A DNA stretch of 64,000 bases from Spiroplasma endosymbiont of Asaphidion curtum (GCF_964031085.1 NZ_OZ035001.1:248001-312000), one strand, 5' to 3'; positions 9,238 to 20,973 are shown, counted from the stretch's first letter. A program made the numbers and translations. Notes: generated by a model from the sequence alone, not told the origin.

Positions 9238-9268
9238 AATTTTTAAAGATTAAAAAGAAAGTAAATTA

Positions 9269-9513
9269 GGGCGTATAACAAAGAGGTAGGGAAATAAGAA
9301 AAAGACGATAATTATCGTCTTTTTTGTTCTTTTGTAAAAAAAATATGCACTTCGTATAAATATTGGAGATTGGTTTATATTATGTGTGTAAGGTAACCAT
9401 TTTAGACCAGTAAGAATACTCCTTCCTCTTAACAATAATTTTTAAAAGGAGGTAGGTATTTTAATTAATAAAATTAAACCAACTTTATTTCCCTACCTCT
9501 TTGTTATACGCCC
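9269..9513. repeat. 245-bp MITE with 29-bp terminal inverted repeats
   Basis: GGGCGTATAACAAAGAGGTA (first 20 of 29 matching bases) opens the element, and its exact inverse closes it at 9485-9513. The direct repeat AGTAAATTA flanks both ends (9260-9268 and 9514-9522), a 9-bp target duplication. No transposase is encoded. A strong hairpin terminator (9301-9325) lies inside. It differs from IS-A, IS-B and IS30, so its partner transposase is not in this window. Confidence 0.85.
9301..9325 (+). terminator. Terminator inside the 245-bp MITE
   Basis: AAAGACGATAATTATCGTCT is a perfect palindromic stem followed by a T run. It would stop transcription entering from rbgA. Confidence 0.75.
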
Positions 9514-9820
9514 AGTAAATTAAGAGAAAAACTTAATAAAGATGTTCATTCATTAATTAAAAATGTGAAAAAATTCATTAGACTTGGTACATAACTATAA
9601 CTAGCTTAATTCAAAATTATATATTTCTGAAATTAAGTTAAATCGTAATCCAAATCTTCTAATCTTATTGCGATAACGATAAACTAGTATTTTAAATCTT
9701 TTTAATCTAGCAAAAACATGTTCAATGGCAATTCTGACTTTACTTAAAAAGCTATTATATTCCTTTTTATCTGGATTTAAAGGATTATTTTTACTCTTTT
9801 TAATTGGCAATAATGTATTT

Positions 9821-10902
9821 GCCAAATTGTAAAGTTAAGTGCAACTAAATTATTTTTCTAACCAAATATTCGATTGGTGAAAGATAATTTAGTATTTTTC
9901 TTGGTCTTTGGTTTAAAGACAATATAAATTTATGAACTGCATTTTTAGTAGTATTTGAAAAATTAAATTTTTTAGGAAATTTTTCTCTAATTAAACCATT
10001 AGTATTTTCATTAGTACCTCTTTGTCAAGGCGAATACGCATTAGCAAAATAAATTTTCACATTTAAATTTTTTTCAAGTTGTTGTCAATTAGAAAATTCT
10101 TTACCCCTATCAAATGTTATAGTCTTAACAAGATTATTTGGAAGAATTGATAAATAATGGCTAATGTTTTCGTTAACAACTTTAGTAGTTCTATTTTCAA
10201 CTAACATTGCTAAAGTAAATCTTGATGTTCTTTCAACTAAAGTTATTAAACATGATTTACTTTTACCTCGTGATGATACTACAGTATCACCTTCTCAATG
10301 ACCAACAGTTATACGATTATTAACATTAATATTTCGTTCTTTAATTGATTTACCATTAAATTTACCGCGATTTTCTTGAGATTTTCGTTTCTTACCTTTT
10401 CTTCTTAAATTTTTATTAGTAACTTTTTCAAGTAATCCAGAATAAATTCAATTGTAAATTGTTTTAAAACTAATAATTCATTCTTTATGAAAATTTTTAA
10501 TTCTGCCATAAATTTGTTCAGGCGATCAACCTAATAGTAATTTTTGTTGTACATATTTTACTAATTCTCTATTTTTAAACTTATGAAAATAAACATGTGA
10601 TTGTTTTCTGTTTTCTGCTTTATTTTGTGCAATTAATGAAAAATAATGATTACTATCTTTATTTCTATTGACTTCTCGAATAATAGTACTAATACTTCGA
10701 TTAAGATTTTTAGCTATTTCACTAATTTTTACTTTAAACTTCAATTGATTCTCAATATAAATTCTTTCATATATGCCAAGATGTTTGTAACCCATATAAA
10801 AACTCCTTGCTTTGTTTTTTCTAAAATAAACTTAGCATCATGAAATTTTTATATGAGATTTTTTGCAATTTTATTTACTTGCACTTACAAGTATAATTCA
10901 GC
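9821..10902 (-). mobile_element. IS30-family element, copy 2
   Basis: 1082 bp, inserted in IS-A with the 4-bp duplication ATTT. The intact target TGTATTTTTATG can be read at 21321-21332. Confidence 0.95.
9845..10795 (-). CDS. IS30 transposase
   Basis: A 316-residue DDE transposase. The N-terminal helix-turn-helix is at residues 20-42 (V-K-I-S-E-I-A-K-N-L-N-R-S). The catalytic triad lies in G-H-W-E-G-D (about residue 166), F-D-R-G-K-E-F (about 226) and N-E-N-T-N-G-L-I-R-E (about 260). UGA is Trp in L-L-G-W-S-P-E-Q. GCAAGGAG precedes ATG. The seven-A run missing a base in copy 1 is intact here, so it looks functional. Confidence 0.93.
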
Positions 10903-11489
10903 ATTTTTATGAACATTTTGCAAACCTTGATATCCTAAATCAGCAATTAATTCTAATTTTGGATTTATAAGTGTATTTGATTTTAAAAATAACTTATAAT
11001 CATGAATACTGCCATAACAAAAATCTACTGAAATAATTTTATTGTTAAATAAATCAATAATTATTTGCGATTTTAATGAATGTTGCCTTTTCTTACCAGA
11101 AAATAATAATTTTAGTTTTTTTTAATTCTTTCAATTGGAATTTCTGTAGCATCAATTGCTAATAAATTATTATTAGTACCCTTATTTTCCAATAATATCT
11201 TTTTGCCAGGTATATGAAAGTGACTATTTTTTATTAGAGTATTTTCAACTCAAAAGATATTACGAATACAACTAACATGACTAATATTATATTTTTTTGC
11301 AATAATACGATATGTACTATATTCTTTTCAGTATTCTAAAGTCATAAGTAATCTTTGCTCTATTGATAATTTATTTGGTCTACCACCAATTTGTTTTTGT
11401 TTAGCTTCAGCTTCTTTTAAAATTTCTACCATTTTCATGAAAGTTTTATATTTTATGCCTATTAGACTATAAAATTCATTTTCGTCTTT

Positions 11490-11633
11490 AGACTTGGTAC
11501 ATAACTATAACATTTTGCATCTACCAAACTATAAAATTCACTTTCATCTTTATATTTATCTAATATTTGTGCTTCATCTAGAAAATAATATTATCAAAAT
11601 AGTAGATAAAATTAAAGGTTATGTACCAAGTCT
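11490..11633. repeat. 144-bp MITE derived from IS-A (copy 2)
   Basis: Inserted in the 5' non-coding part of IS-A itself; TTT is duplicated at the insertion point. It has the same ends and length as the copies at 3974 and 43204. Confidence 0.85.
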
Positions 11634-11887
11634 TTTGTATTTATCTAACATTTGTACTTCACCTAGGAAATAATATTATCAAAATAGTAGATAAAATTAA
11701 AGGTTATGTGCCAAGTCTATTTTAAAAATATTTGTTATGTGATAAAATTAATTTCCTAAATAAGAGTTTAGGTTGCTTTGCTATTAATAACCTTGTTGCT
11801 ACTGCTAATATTTTTTATTTTTATTTGTTTAACAATAATGCATATTTAATTTAATAAAATAACGAAAAAGAAAGGAACAATAGCAAA

Positions 11888-14317
11888 ATGAGAAAAAAAC
11901 TTGTAAGATTATTAGGAACAGTTGCAATAACAAGTAGTTGTATGCCAGCAGTTGTTGCTAATTATCCAATTCAAAAACAAAAAGAATTAAATAATTTAAT
12001 TCAAGAGCAAAAAGAAAAAAATAATCTAATACAAAAATATAATAGTTTATTAGATAAAAAAGATAATTCAAATTTGGAATTTATTAGTTCATATATTAAA
12101 AATAATGATTTTTATTTCTTGTATAAAAATATCGAAAATAATGAACTTTATCTTTATTCAAAAACAAATGAATCAGTGGAGCAGTTAAATAAAAGAACTT
12201 TTACTTTACCAAATGAATATAATTATTCATTAAATAATTTAATACGATTTTTAATCAATGAAAATGATATTTATTTTCTTTTAAATAATAGTATTTTTAG
12301 ATTTAATTTAAATGGTTCTTATATCAAAGATATTCATATAGGTGGTATTAAAAATTTTAATATTTCAAAAATTAAAACCAGCAAGGACAGTATTTATTTC
12401 TTATCAGGTGATAATATATTTAAGTATAATTTAAGAAATAGTAACAAAGATTATGCAGAAAATTTTTTTTCTGAAGAACAAATATTAGATTTTGATGTTA
12501 ATAATGAAAATGATGTTTATTTTGTTAGTCAGAAGAAAGATAAAAAATTTTCTTTTAATTTAAATATTTATTATCAAAGTCAGTTTCAACATTTTAACTT
12601 AGATTTTTTAAAACAAATTAATCAAAATTTAAATATAGAAGGAATTAAAATTGATAACAAAAGTAATATTTATCTTATTTCTTCAAAAGATTTTTTTAAT
12701 AAAGAATTGTATAAATTTTCTAATAATATAGTAAATAAAGATAACTGTGATAAATTTATCTTAAAACTAGGTTACTATGTTAAAAATATGTTTTTTGATA
12801 TTGAAAATAATATATATATTATATGTGAAGAGAAAATGTATTTTTTAAATGTAAATACAAAAGAATGAATTTTTCTTAAAAAAATAAAAAACAAATTAAG
12901 AAATATAAAAGAAGTTTTTTTTAGTAAAGAAAATATATATTTTGTTACTCAAAATAATATATATTATTTAGATTATAATAGTTTAAAAAACATGTTAATT
13001 ACAAAAAAACAATTAATTAAAGAAAAAAAAGATTTAGAAAATTCTTTTACAAAAGAATTAAAAGAAATTAATTTAAATTTACAAAATCTTTTAGAATCAA
13101 AATTTAAATTAAATAGTGAAATGTCAACAAAAAATATACTTTTTTTAATAAAAGAACAATTAAAATTAATAAAAGAAAATCTAGATAATAAAAATAAAGA
13201 AATAAATCAACTGGAAAGTAATTTAAACACACAATTAGATGAAAAACAACAAAAAATTGCGGAATTAACTAATGAAATAAATCAACTGGAAAGTAATCTA
13301 AACACACAATTAGATGAAAAACAACAAAAAATCGCGGAATTAGAAGTTGAATTAAAAACAGCAAAATTAGAAAAAAATAGTTTAAATGATACTTTAGAAA
13401 CTTTAAATAATGAAATTGAATTTTTATTAGATAATGATGTTAGTTCTTTTAAAAATATATCTTTAACAGAATTAAATGAAAATTTAAATCAATCTCTTTT
13501 TATGTTAAAGGTAAAAATTCAAAATATGGCGAAAGATTTAGATGATAAAAATAGACAAATAGCAGAATTAGAAAAAAATGAAGGTAAAAAAATAAATAAA
13601 CTAAATAATGAAATAAATTTATCAAAAGTTTTCATTACTTCCTTGCAAGACAAGTTGCGCAATAGTGAAAATAATGAAAAAATGATGGAAAATTTACAAA
13701 GAAATATAAATAATAGAAACAATAAAATAGCAGAACTAAAAAATGAACTAAATACAAAATTAGATGAAAAACAACAAAAAATCGCGGAATTAACTAATGA
13801 AATAAAAACATTACAAGAAAAGATCGAAATTGAAAATAATAAGGAAAATCAATTAAATATAGTAATATCTCAATTAGAAAAAAGTGTTGAAAATTTACAG
13901 AAGGATTTAGATGATAAAAATAGGGAAATAAATCAAGTAAAAAGTAGTTTAAATACAAAATTAGATGAAAAACAACAGAAAATAACGGAATTAACTGGTG
14001 AAATAGAATCCTTACAAGAAAAATTAGCAGTTACTCAAAATGATGAAAATACATTAAGCAAAAAAATAACAGAATTGGAATTGACAAATCAACAATTAAA
14101 CAAAAAAATAGCAGAAGTGGAATTGACAAATCACCAATTAAACGAAAAAATAGCAGAATTGGAATTAACAAATCAACAATTAAATAATTTTTTAAATAAA
14201 ATCAGTGAAGATCTTTTTAGTGAGCAAGAAATAAAAAAATTCAAAACTGATGATGAAAGAAATAAAGCAATATTAGGAAAAATAAAAAGTCTTTTATCTT
14301 TTAATGATGGTTATTAA
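11888..14317 (+). CDS. Secreted repeat-propeller protein with long C-terminal coiled coil
   Basis: An 809-residue protein of no family I can name. Residues 1-24 (M-R-K-K-L-V-R-L-L-G...V-V-A) form a signal peptide. Residues about 60-360 hold repeats of the form N-D-I-Y-F-L/N-N-I-Y-I-I, like blades of a beta-propeller. From about residue 370 to 780 it is a coiled coil with L-D-E-K-Q-Q-K-I-A-E-L present four times and a 14-residue unit E-L-T-N-Q-Q-L-N-K-K-I-A-E-x three times. UGA is Trp at 12866. AGAAAGGAAC precedes ATG. The 3' end overlaps the next gene by 14 bases, so the two are coupled. The likely place is the cell surface, possibly adhesion or scaffold; the function is inference. Confidence 0.8.
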
Positions 14318-15377
14318 AAACTTTAAAAAATTATTATATATTTTAAGTTTAGTTATTTTATTAATAATTGTCTTCATTAGTTTAATTTTAATGTTCTATA
14401 AAAATAATAATGATTTTAATAAAATAGACAAATTTCCAGTTTTAGCAAAAACAGAATGAGTTACTTATAATAATACAAATATTATTATTTCTCGTAATTT
14501 AATTAATAAGGAATTTAAAACAAAGGTATTTTTTTTAGATTTAAATAAACAGGAAATGACAAAAATTTCTTGAATAGAAAATAAACATATAACCTCACAT
14601 TTAGTACAAAATAATGATGTTTATTTTGGAACGAATAATGGTATGTATATTTTGAAACAAGGTGAAATAACACCATCTATATTAAAACAAACAGATTTTT
14701 ATATAAATGCAATTTCTGCGTTTGATAATAATGTTTATATTGGAACAGATAATGGATTATATAAATTAGACAATAATTTGAAAATTACTCAATTAAATGA
14801 TATTGGGGTTGATTTAATATATATTAAAAATGATGATGCTTTCTTTTTAAAATCTCGCGATAATTTATCGTTATTAAAACCAAATTTAAAATTAAATGAA
14901 GAAATAAAAAAAATAAAAATAGTAAATAAACATTTAATTACTAATTTTAAAACCGCTAATTTATATTTTGGAACAAAGGAAGGGGCTTATGTTCTTAAAA
15001 ATGATAAAATAGAAAAAATATTAGATAAAAAAAATATTAATGGTATTTATGAATATAAGAATAATATTTATTTTGCAACAGAAGAAGGTGCTTTTGTTTT
15101 AAAACACAATGAAATTAAAGTTAAACAAATTGATGGAACAAATAACTTGTTTATTAAGTATTTTGATTTTGATGAAAATAATATTTATTTTGGTACTAAA
15201 GATAGTGTTTATATTTTAAAACAAGGTTCAAACTTAGTTGAAAAGATAAATATACCATTATTAACTATTAATGATGAAATAAAAAAAATAAAAATAAATA
15301 AAGATAAATTATTTTTACTAATAAAAACAAAATTAAATAATAAAGTAATTTCAAAAATATTAATTTTTAATTTATAG
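14304..15377 (+). CDS. Membrane-anchored repeat-propeller protein
   Basis: 357 residues. One transmembrane segment near the N-terminus (residues 9-32, L-L-Y-I-L-S-L-V-I-L-L-I-I-V-F-I) has Lys residues on its N-terminal side, so the bulk should face outward. The rest carries repeats V-Y-F-G-T-x-N-G-M-Y-I-L-K-Q-G, I-Y-I-G-T-D-N-G-L-Y-K-L, L-Y-F-G-T-K-E-G-A-Y-V-L-K and I-Y-F-G-T-K-D-S-V-Y-I-L-K-Q-G, similar to two-component-regulator-type propeller blades. It starts inside the end of the upstream gene. UGA is Trp at 14458 and 14572. ATG at 14307 is an alternative start. A homologue lies at 24426. Confidence 0.8.
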
Positions 15378-15409
15378 TAATGATAAAATCAAGATAAAAT
15401 AAATATTTA

Positions 15410-15440
15410 AAATAGTACTTTAAAGTACTATTTTTTATTT
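15410..15440 (+). terminator. Terminator of the propeller operon
   Basis: AAATAGTACTTTAAAGTACTATTT forms a perfect stem followed by T residues, 33 bases after the second gene's stop. Confidence 0.8.
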
Positions 15441-15561
15441 TGTCAAAGTAGAAATAAATAATAAAAAAGTTACTGAGTTGTTTAGAAATATTTTTATTAT
15501 TCAATTGCTGGAATTTAGAGCGGAGATTATAGTAAAAAAGGAGAGATATCATATTATATAT

Positions 15562-16643
15562 GCCAAATTGTAAAGTTAAGTGCAACTAAATTATTTTTCT
15601 AACCAAATATTCGATTGGTGAAAGATAATTTAGTATTTTTCTTGGTCTTTGGTTTAAAGACAATATAAATTTATGAACTGCATTTTTAGTAGTATTTGAA
15701 AAATTAAATTTTTTAGGAAATTTTTCTCTAATTAAACCATTAGTATTTTCATTAGTACCTCTTTGTCAAGGCGAATACGCATTAGCAAAATAAATTTTCA
15801 CATTTAAATTTTTTTCAAGTTGTTGTCAATTAGAAAATTCTTTACCCCTATCAAATGTTATAGTCTTAACAAGATTATTTGGAAGAATTGATAAATAATG
15901 GCTAATGTTTTCGTTAATAACTTTAGTAGTTCTATTTTCAACTAACATTGCTAAAGTAAATCTTGATGTTCTTTCAACTAAAGTTATTAAACATGATTTA
16001 CTTTTACCTCGTGATGATACTACAGTATCACCTTCTCAATGACCAACAGTTATACGATTATTAACATTAATATTTCGTTCTTTAATTGATTTACCATTAA
16101 ATTTACCGCGATTTTCTTGAGATTTTCGTTTCTTACCTTTTCTTCTTAAATTTTTATTAGTAACTTTTTCAAGTAATCCAGAATAAATTCAATTGTAAAT
16201 TGTTTTAAAACTAATAATTCATTCTTTATGAAAATTTTTAATTCTGCCATAAATTTGTTCAGGCGATCAACCTAATAGTAATTTTTGTTGTACATATTTT
16301 ACTAATTCTCTATTTTTAAACTTATGAAAATAAACATGTGATTGTTTTCTGTTTTCTGCTTTATTTTGTGCAATTAATGAAAAATAATGATTACTATCTT
16401 TATTTCTATTGACTTCTCGAATAATAGTACTAATACTTCGATTAAGATTTTTAGCTATTTCACTAATTTTTACTTTAAACTTCAATTGATTCTCAATATA
16501 AATTCTTTCATATATGCCAAGATGTTTGTAACCCATATAAAAACTCCTTGCTTTGTTTTTTCTAAAATAAACTTAGCATCATGAAATTTTTATATGAGAT
16601 TTTTTGCAATTTTATTTACTTGCACTTACAAGTATAATTCAGC
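15562..16643 (-). mobile_element. IS30-family element, copy 3
   Basis: 1082 bp, flanked by a 4-bp ATAT duplication. Removing it joins 15561 to sequence that continues the dprA frame without a stop. Confidence 0.93.
15586..16536 (-). CDS. IS30 transposase
   Basis: 316 residues, the same protein as at 9845-10795 in every stretch compared. The seven-base run is intact, the helix-turn-helix and all three DDE motifs are present, and the start is ATG after CAAGGAG. Confidence 0.92.
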
Positions 16644-16644
16644 A

Positions 16645-17403
16645 TATGATAATAAAAATAAATATTTTGTTATCAATTACCATGGTAATTGAGATAAAGT
16701 ATATGAAGCATTGGATAAAAAGGAAAAAAATGCGTTGGAAGAATTACAAAACATTGAAGATAAAATTGCTTGTCAATATTTAACAATTTTAAGTTCACAA
16801 TATCCGGCTGGTTTAAAAACAATTTATAAACCACCGTTTGTAATTTTTTATGAAGGAAATATTGATTTATTAAAATATTCTCAAAAAATTATTGCTATTA
16901 TAGGTTCACATTATCCTAATGTTTATATTAAAAAAGTTGCTAAGGATATGGTTCAGCAATTAGTTAATCATCAAAAAATTTTAATAACTTCATTTAATGC
17001 TGGGGTTGAAATATTAGTTCATCAATTAATTAAAGAAAATAATATTTCTGGAAATAGTGTGGTTATTATTAATGATAGTAATAATTATGATGAAAATCAA
17101 AAAGAATTGGTTTCGTATCTTAAAAGATATCATTTAGTAATTAGTGAATATCCGCTTAATATGACAAGAGAAAATATTAGTCCAGTGGATAGTAATGTTC
17201 AAAGAATCTTATTAGGATTATCAAAAGCATTATTAGTATTACCGTTTGGTGATGAAAAAATTGTTCATTCATTAGTAGACATTGCTTTTAATGAAAATAA
17301 AGATGTTTTTGCGGTTCCTAATCAAATTTATGAGGATTTTGCTACTAATAATCTTATTAAAAATAATGCTAAATTAGTGCAAACTATTGATGATATTTTA
17401 TAA
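16645..17403 (+). pseudogene. dprA: DNA processing protein DprA, 5' end disrupted by IS30
   Basis: DprA loads RecA on incoming single-stranded DNA. The frame from 16645 reads V-I-N-Y-H-G-N-W(UGA)-D-K-V-Y-E-A-L, typical of the DprA start region, then a Rossmann-like core with I-A-I-I-G-S-H and G-L-S-K-A-L-L-V-L-P-F-G. The usual S-G-x-A-x-G-I-D is degraded to S-F-N-A-G-V-E. No in-frame ATG precedes; a TTG at 16711 could start a shorter form. Across the IS30, the frame is open back to 15427 (F-V-K-V-E-I-N-N-K-K). About 250 residues remain. It lies upstream of topA as usual. I call it disrupted, with a small chance that it is still translated. Confidence 0.75.
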
Positions 17404-17492
17404 ACTTGATAAAGTTTTTAAAATGTACTAAAATATTGCCGTATTTATAAAAATATTGAGAATCAAAAGATTATTTTAAGGAGTAAAATGTT

Positions 17493-19457
17493 ATGAGTAA
17501 AAATGTTGTTATTATGGAGTCGCCAACGAAAACTAAAGCGGTACAAAAATATCTTGGAGATGATTATACTGTTGTTTCTTCGGAAGGACATATTACCAAT
17601 TTAGCGAATAAGGGTGAATATTATTTAGGGATTGACTTAGAAACATTTACTCCATATTATCGAATTGAAACTAAGAAAAAGCCACTTGTTAAGAAGTTGC
17701 AAGGTTTAGTAAAAGATGCTGATAAAATTTTTCTAGCAACTGATCCCGATCGTGAAGGAGAAGCAATTTCATATCACTTAAATGAAGTTTTAAAAATTCA
17801 AAGTAAATCAGTTCGAGTGAGTTTTAATGAAATTACTAAAGATATTGTTATTGAAGCTTTTAAAGTACCAAGAGAGTTGGATATGAATTTAGTTCATTCA
17901 CAAGAAGCAAGAAGAATGATTGATCGGATGATTGGTTTTCGGTTAAGTAAGTTATTACAAAAGAAAATTCGTTCAAAATCAGCAGGAAGAGTTCAGTCAG
18001 TAGCTTTAAAACTTCTTGTTTTACGAGAAAAAGAACATCAAATTTTTATTCCTGAACAATACTGAACGATTGAAGCTTATTGGAAGAAACATATTTTAAA
18101 ATTAACAAAATATTTAAATAAAAATATTGAAATTAAAACTGAAGCAGATTCCCAAAATATTATTAATAATTTAAGTAGTAAATATAAAGTTATTGATATT
18201 CAAGAAAAACTTCGAATTAGACAAGCAAATAATCCTTATACTACTTCAACAATGTTACAAGATGGATCATCACGATTAAATTTTGCTGCTAATAAAACAT
18301 CTTTATTAGCACAACAATTATATGAAGGAATTGATATTGATGGATTATTAACAGGATTTATTACTTATCCAAGAACCGATTCAATTCGTTTAAGTGATAA
18401 ATTTGTTAGTGATACTTTTGCTTTTATTACAGAATCATTAGGAAAAGATTATTTAGGGCAAGAAAAAATTACTAAAAAGAAAAATAATGTTCAAGATGCG
18501 CATGAGGCAATTCGACCAACAGATATTTTAATGACTCCTGAGAAGGCAAAAAATTATTTAGGTAAAGAACAATTACGACTTTATAAACTAATTTATAATC
18601 GGGCGATGGCATCATTAATGGCACCAGCGAAAATTACTGGGAAAACTATTATTTTGGATAATAATGGTTATGAATTTCGGTTGACTGGACAAACAATCTT
18701 ATTTTTAGGATTTTTAAAATATTATCAGGATGATGAGGAAAATAATATTAGCATTAAATTACCAGTTTGAAAGATTGGTGATGTGGTAAATATTAAAGAT
18801 ATTAAGGCGTTGCAACATTGAACCAAACCAAAACCACGATATAGTGAAGCGCGATTAATTAAAACATTAGAAGAATTAGGAGTGGGGCGACCTAGTACTT
18901 ATGCTCCGATTATGAGAACTTTACGCGAACGAGGATATGTTTTATTTGAGAATAAGGCTTTAAAAGCTAGTGAAAAGGGAATTTTAACTAGTGATAAACT
19001 GCAAGAGTTTTTTCAAGATATTATTAGTGAATCTTATACTTCACAAGTAGAATCACAATTAGATTTAATTAGTCATGGTGAAAAAGATTATCAAGAACTA
19101 GTTGGTTCTTTTTGAGAAAAATTTGAACCTCGTGTTGAAGAAGCTTTTGAAAAAATGACAGAAGTTGAAATTGAAAAAACTGGTACTAAATGTCCACGAT
19201 GTGATAATGATTTAGTTTATCGTTTTGGAAAGTATGGTAAATTTATTGGTTGTTCAACATTTCCGAAATGTCGTTATATTTCATCACTAAATCCAGTTAA
19301 CTTAGGATTTTGTCCACAATGTATTGAAGGCGAAAAAGTTATTAAAGTTAATCGTCGTAATCAAAAATTTATTGCTTGTAGCAATTATCCTGAATGTGAT
19401 TTTGTAGAATCTTATGAACAATCCAAAGATGAAACAGAAAAAGCAAAATTAGAATAA
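17493..19457 (+). CDS. topA: DNA topoisomerase I
   Basis: A type IA topoisomerase that relaxes negative supercoils. The Toprim domain starts V-V-I-M-E-S-P-T-K-T-K-A and has D-P-D-R-E-G-E-A. The active-site Tyr is in F-I-T-Y-P-R-T-D-S (about residue 290). D-A-H-E-A-I-R-P-T and G-V-G-R-P-S-T-Y-A are further signatures. The C-terminus has two four-cysteine zinc ribbons (C-P-R-C...C...C and C-P-Q-C...C...C). UGA is Trp at 18061, 18768, 18819 and 19113. 654 residues, normal for Spiroplasma. TAAGGAG precedes ATG. Confidence 0.97.
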
Positions 19458-19514
19458 CTAACTTTTTCTGTTTTTAAAATTAAAAACGATATAATTATAT
19501 TTAGAGGTGATAAA

Positions 19515-20942
19515 ATGGAAAAAGGTGAAGCATTAATTAATGGTAAATTGCTTTCTTCTACAAATGTTATTGAAATTACGAGTCCAAACACATTAGAAGT
19601 AATTGGTAGTGTTCCTGCTCTTTCGTTAGAAAATATTAATGATGCGTTTTTGGCAGCTAAGAATGTCCAAAAGCAATGAGAAGAATTATTAATTAATGAA
19701 AGAATTAAATTTATTGAACAATGAAAGCAGTTAATTATTAAAAATACTGATGTGCTTGCTAATTTGATGGTTTTAGAAATTGCTAAAGGTAAAAAAGCAG
19801 CTATTTCTGAAATTAAACGCACAATTGAATATATTGATTTTACTGTTAATGAAGCATATCGTATTTATCCTGAATCATATACTGGTGATGCTTTTAATGT
19901 GAAAAATAAGTTGGCAATTTTTTCACGAGTTGCTAAAGGAGTTGTTTTAGCAATTTCACCTTTTAACTATCCTGTTAATTTATCATTAGCAAAAATAATT
20001 CCGGCATTAATTATGGGAAATACGGTGGTATTTAAACCATCTTCGCAAAGTTCTTTAACAGGATTGTTTTTAGCTAAGTTAGCATTTGATGCTAATTTTC
20101 CTGCTGGTGTTATTAATGCTGTTACTGGTAAGGGAAGTGTTATTGGTGATAGTTTAGTAACTCATCCGGCAATTGATGTTATTTCTTTTACTGGTTCTGA
20201 TGTTACAGGAAAACATATTACTAAGATTACTAACAAAGTGGATATTATTTTGGAATTAGGTGGTAAAGATCCAGCCATTGTTCTTGAAGACTGTGATCTA
20301 GCAATGACGGCTAAAAAAATTGTTAAAGGAGCATTTAATTATTCAGGTCAAAGATGTACTGCTATTAAAAGAGTTTTAGTTGATAATACGATTGCTGATG
20401 AATTGGTATCTTTAATTAAAGTTGAAACAGAAAAATTAACAGTTGGTAGCCCTAATGATAATGCTGATATTACCCCAATTATTGATATGAAAACAAGCGA
20501 TATTCTTCAAAAATTAGTGGATGAGGCGTTAGAAAAAAAGGCATCGTTAGTTTTAGGAAATATTAGAAAAAATAATTTGTGGTATCCAACAATTATTGAT
20601 AATGTTACTAAAGATATGGATATTGCTTGGATTGAACCTTTTGGACCGGTGTTGCCAATTATCAGAGTAACATCAATTGATGAAGTGATTACTCTTGCAA
20701 ATGGTTCTAAATATGGTTTACAAGCATCAATTTTTACTAATGATATTGATATGGCGATTAAAATTGCTAATCAATTAGATGTTGGTTCAATTAACATTAA
20801 TGATGCTCCCCAACGCGGACCAGATTATTTTCCTTTTTTAGGAGTTAAAGATTCAGGGATGGGTGTACAAGGAATTAGAGAAGCATTATTGTCAATGACC
20901 CGCCATAAAGGCATTGTTTTTAACTGAAAGATAGAAAAATAA
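19515..20942 (+). CDS. gapN: NADP-dependent glyceraldehyde-3-phosphate dehydrogenase (non-phosphorylating)
   Basis: An aldehyde dehydrogenase of 475 residues that oxidises glyceraldehyde 3-phosphate directly to 3-phosphoglycerate, yielding NADPH. Motifs are S-P-F-N-Y-P-V-N-L-S (cofactor site), F-T-G-S-D-V-T-G-K, E-L-G-G-K-D-P-A (general base Glu) and G-Q-R-C-T-A-I-K-R (nucleophile Cys with the Arg/Lys context seen in GapN). The C-terminal P-Q-R-G-P-D-Y-F-P-F also fits GapN. UGA is Trp at 19678 and 20925. In mollicutes lacking the oxidative pentose phosphate branch this enzyme is a main NADPH source. Confidence 0.9.
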
Positions 20943-20973
20943 TAATAAGAAATTTAATAATGATATTGTTTTT

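Larger units (their letters stand above)
9601..11466 (-). pseudogene. IS-A transposase, split by IS30
   Basis: The minus-strand C-terminal part (9601-9820) reads P-I-K-K-S-K-N-N-P-L-N-P-D-K-K-E and R-I-A-I-E-H-V-F-A-R-L-K-R-F (Glu region of an IS5-type DDE enzyme), ending F-E-L-S. The N-terminal part (10903-11466) includes N-K-L-S-I-E-Q-R-L-L-M-T-L-E-Y-W and A-I-D-A-T-E-I-P-I. IS30 copy 2 separates them. The eight-A run would place the second part in the -1 frame, as needed for programmed frameshifting. Confidence 0.8.
9580..11718 (-). mobile_element. IS-A (IS5-type), interrupted by IS30 copy 2 and a MITE
   Basis: Ends AGACTTGGTACATAAC (9580) and the inverse ending at 11718 are flanked by ATT on both sides (3-bp duplication). 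Inside are an IS30 (9821-10902) and a 144-bp MITE (11490-11633). Without these the element is about 910 bp. The transposase is on the minus strand; its frameshift window has eight T (eight A in sense) at about 11116. Confidence 0.9.

Noticed and set aside
13519-13722. Minus-strand frame rich in Phe, Leu and Ser
   Set aside because: Antisense of the Lys/Asn/Glu-rich coiled coil.
13200-14200. Tandem DNA repeat or CRISPR-like array
   Set aside because: The repeats are imperfect, in frame and encode heptads of a coiled coil; no spacer structure exists here or elsewhere in the window.
19412-19822. Minus-strand 136-codon frame across topA and gapN
   Set aside because: It spans the ends of two well-supported plus-strand genes and has no start signals.
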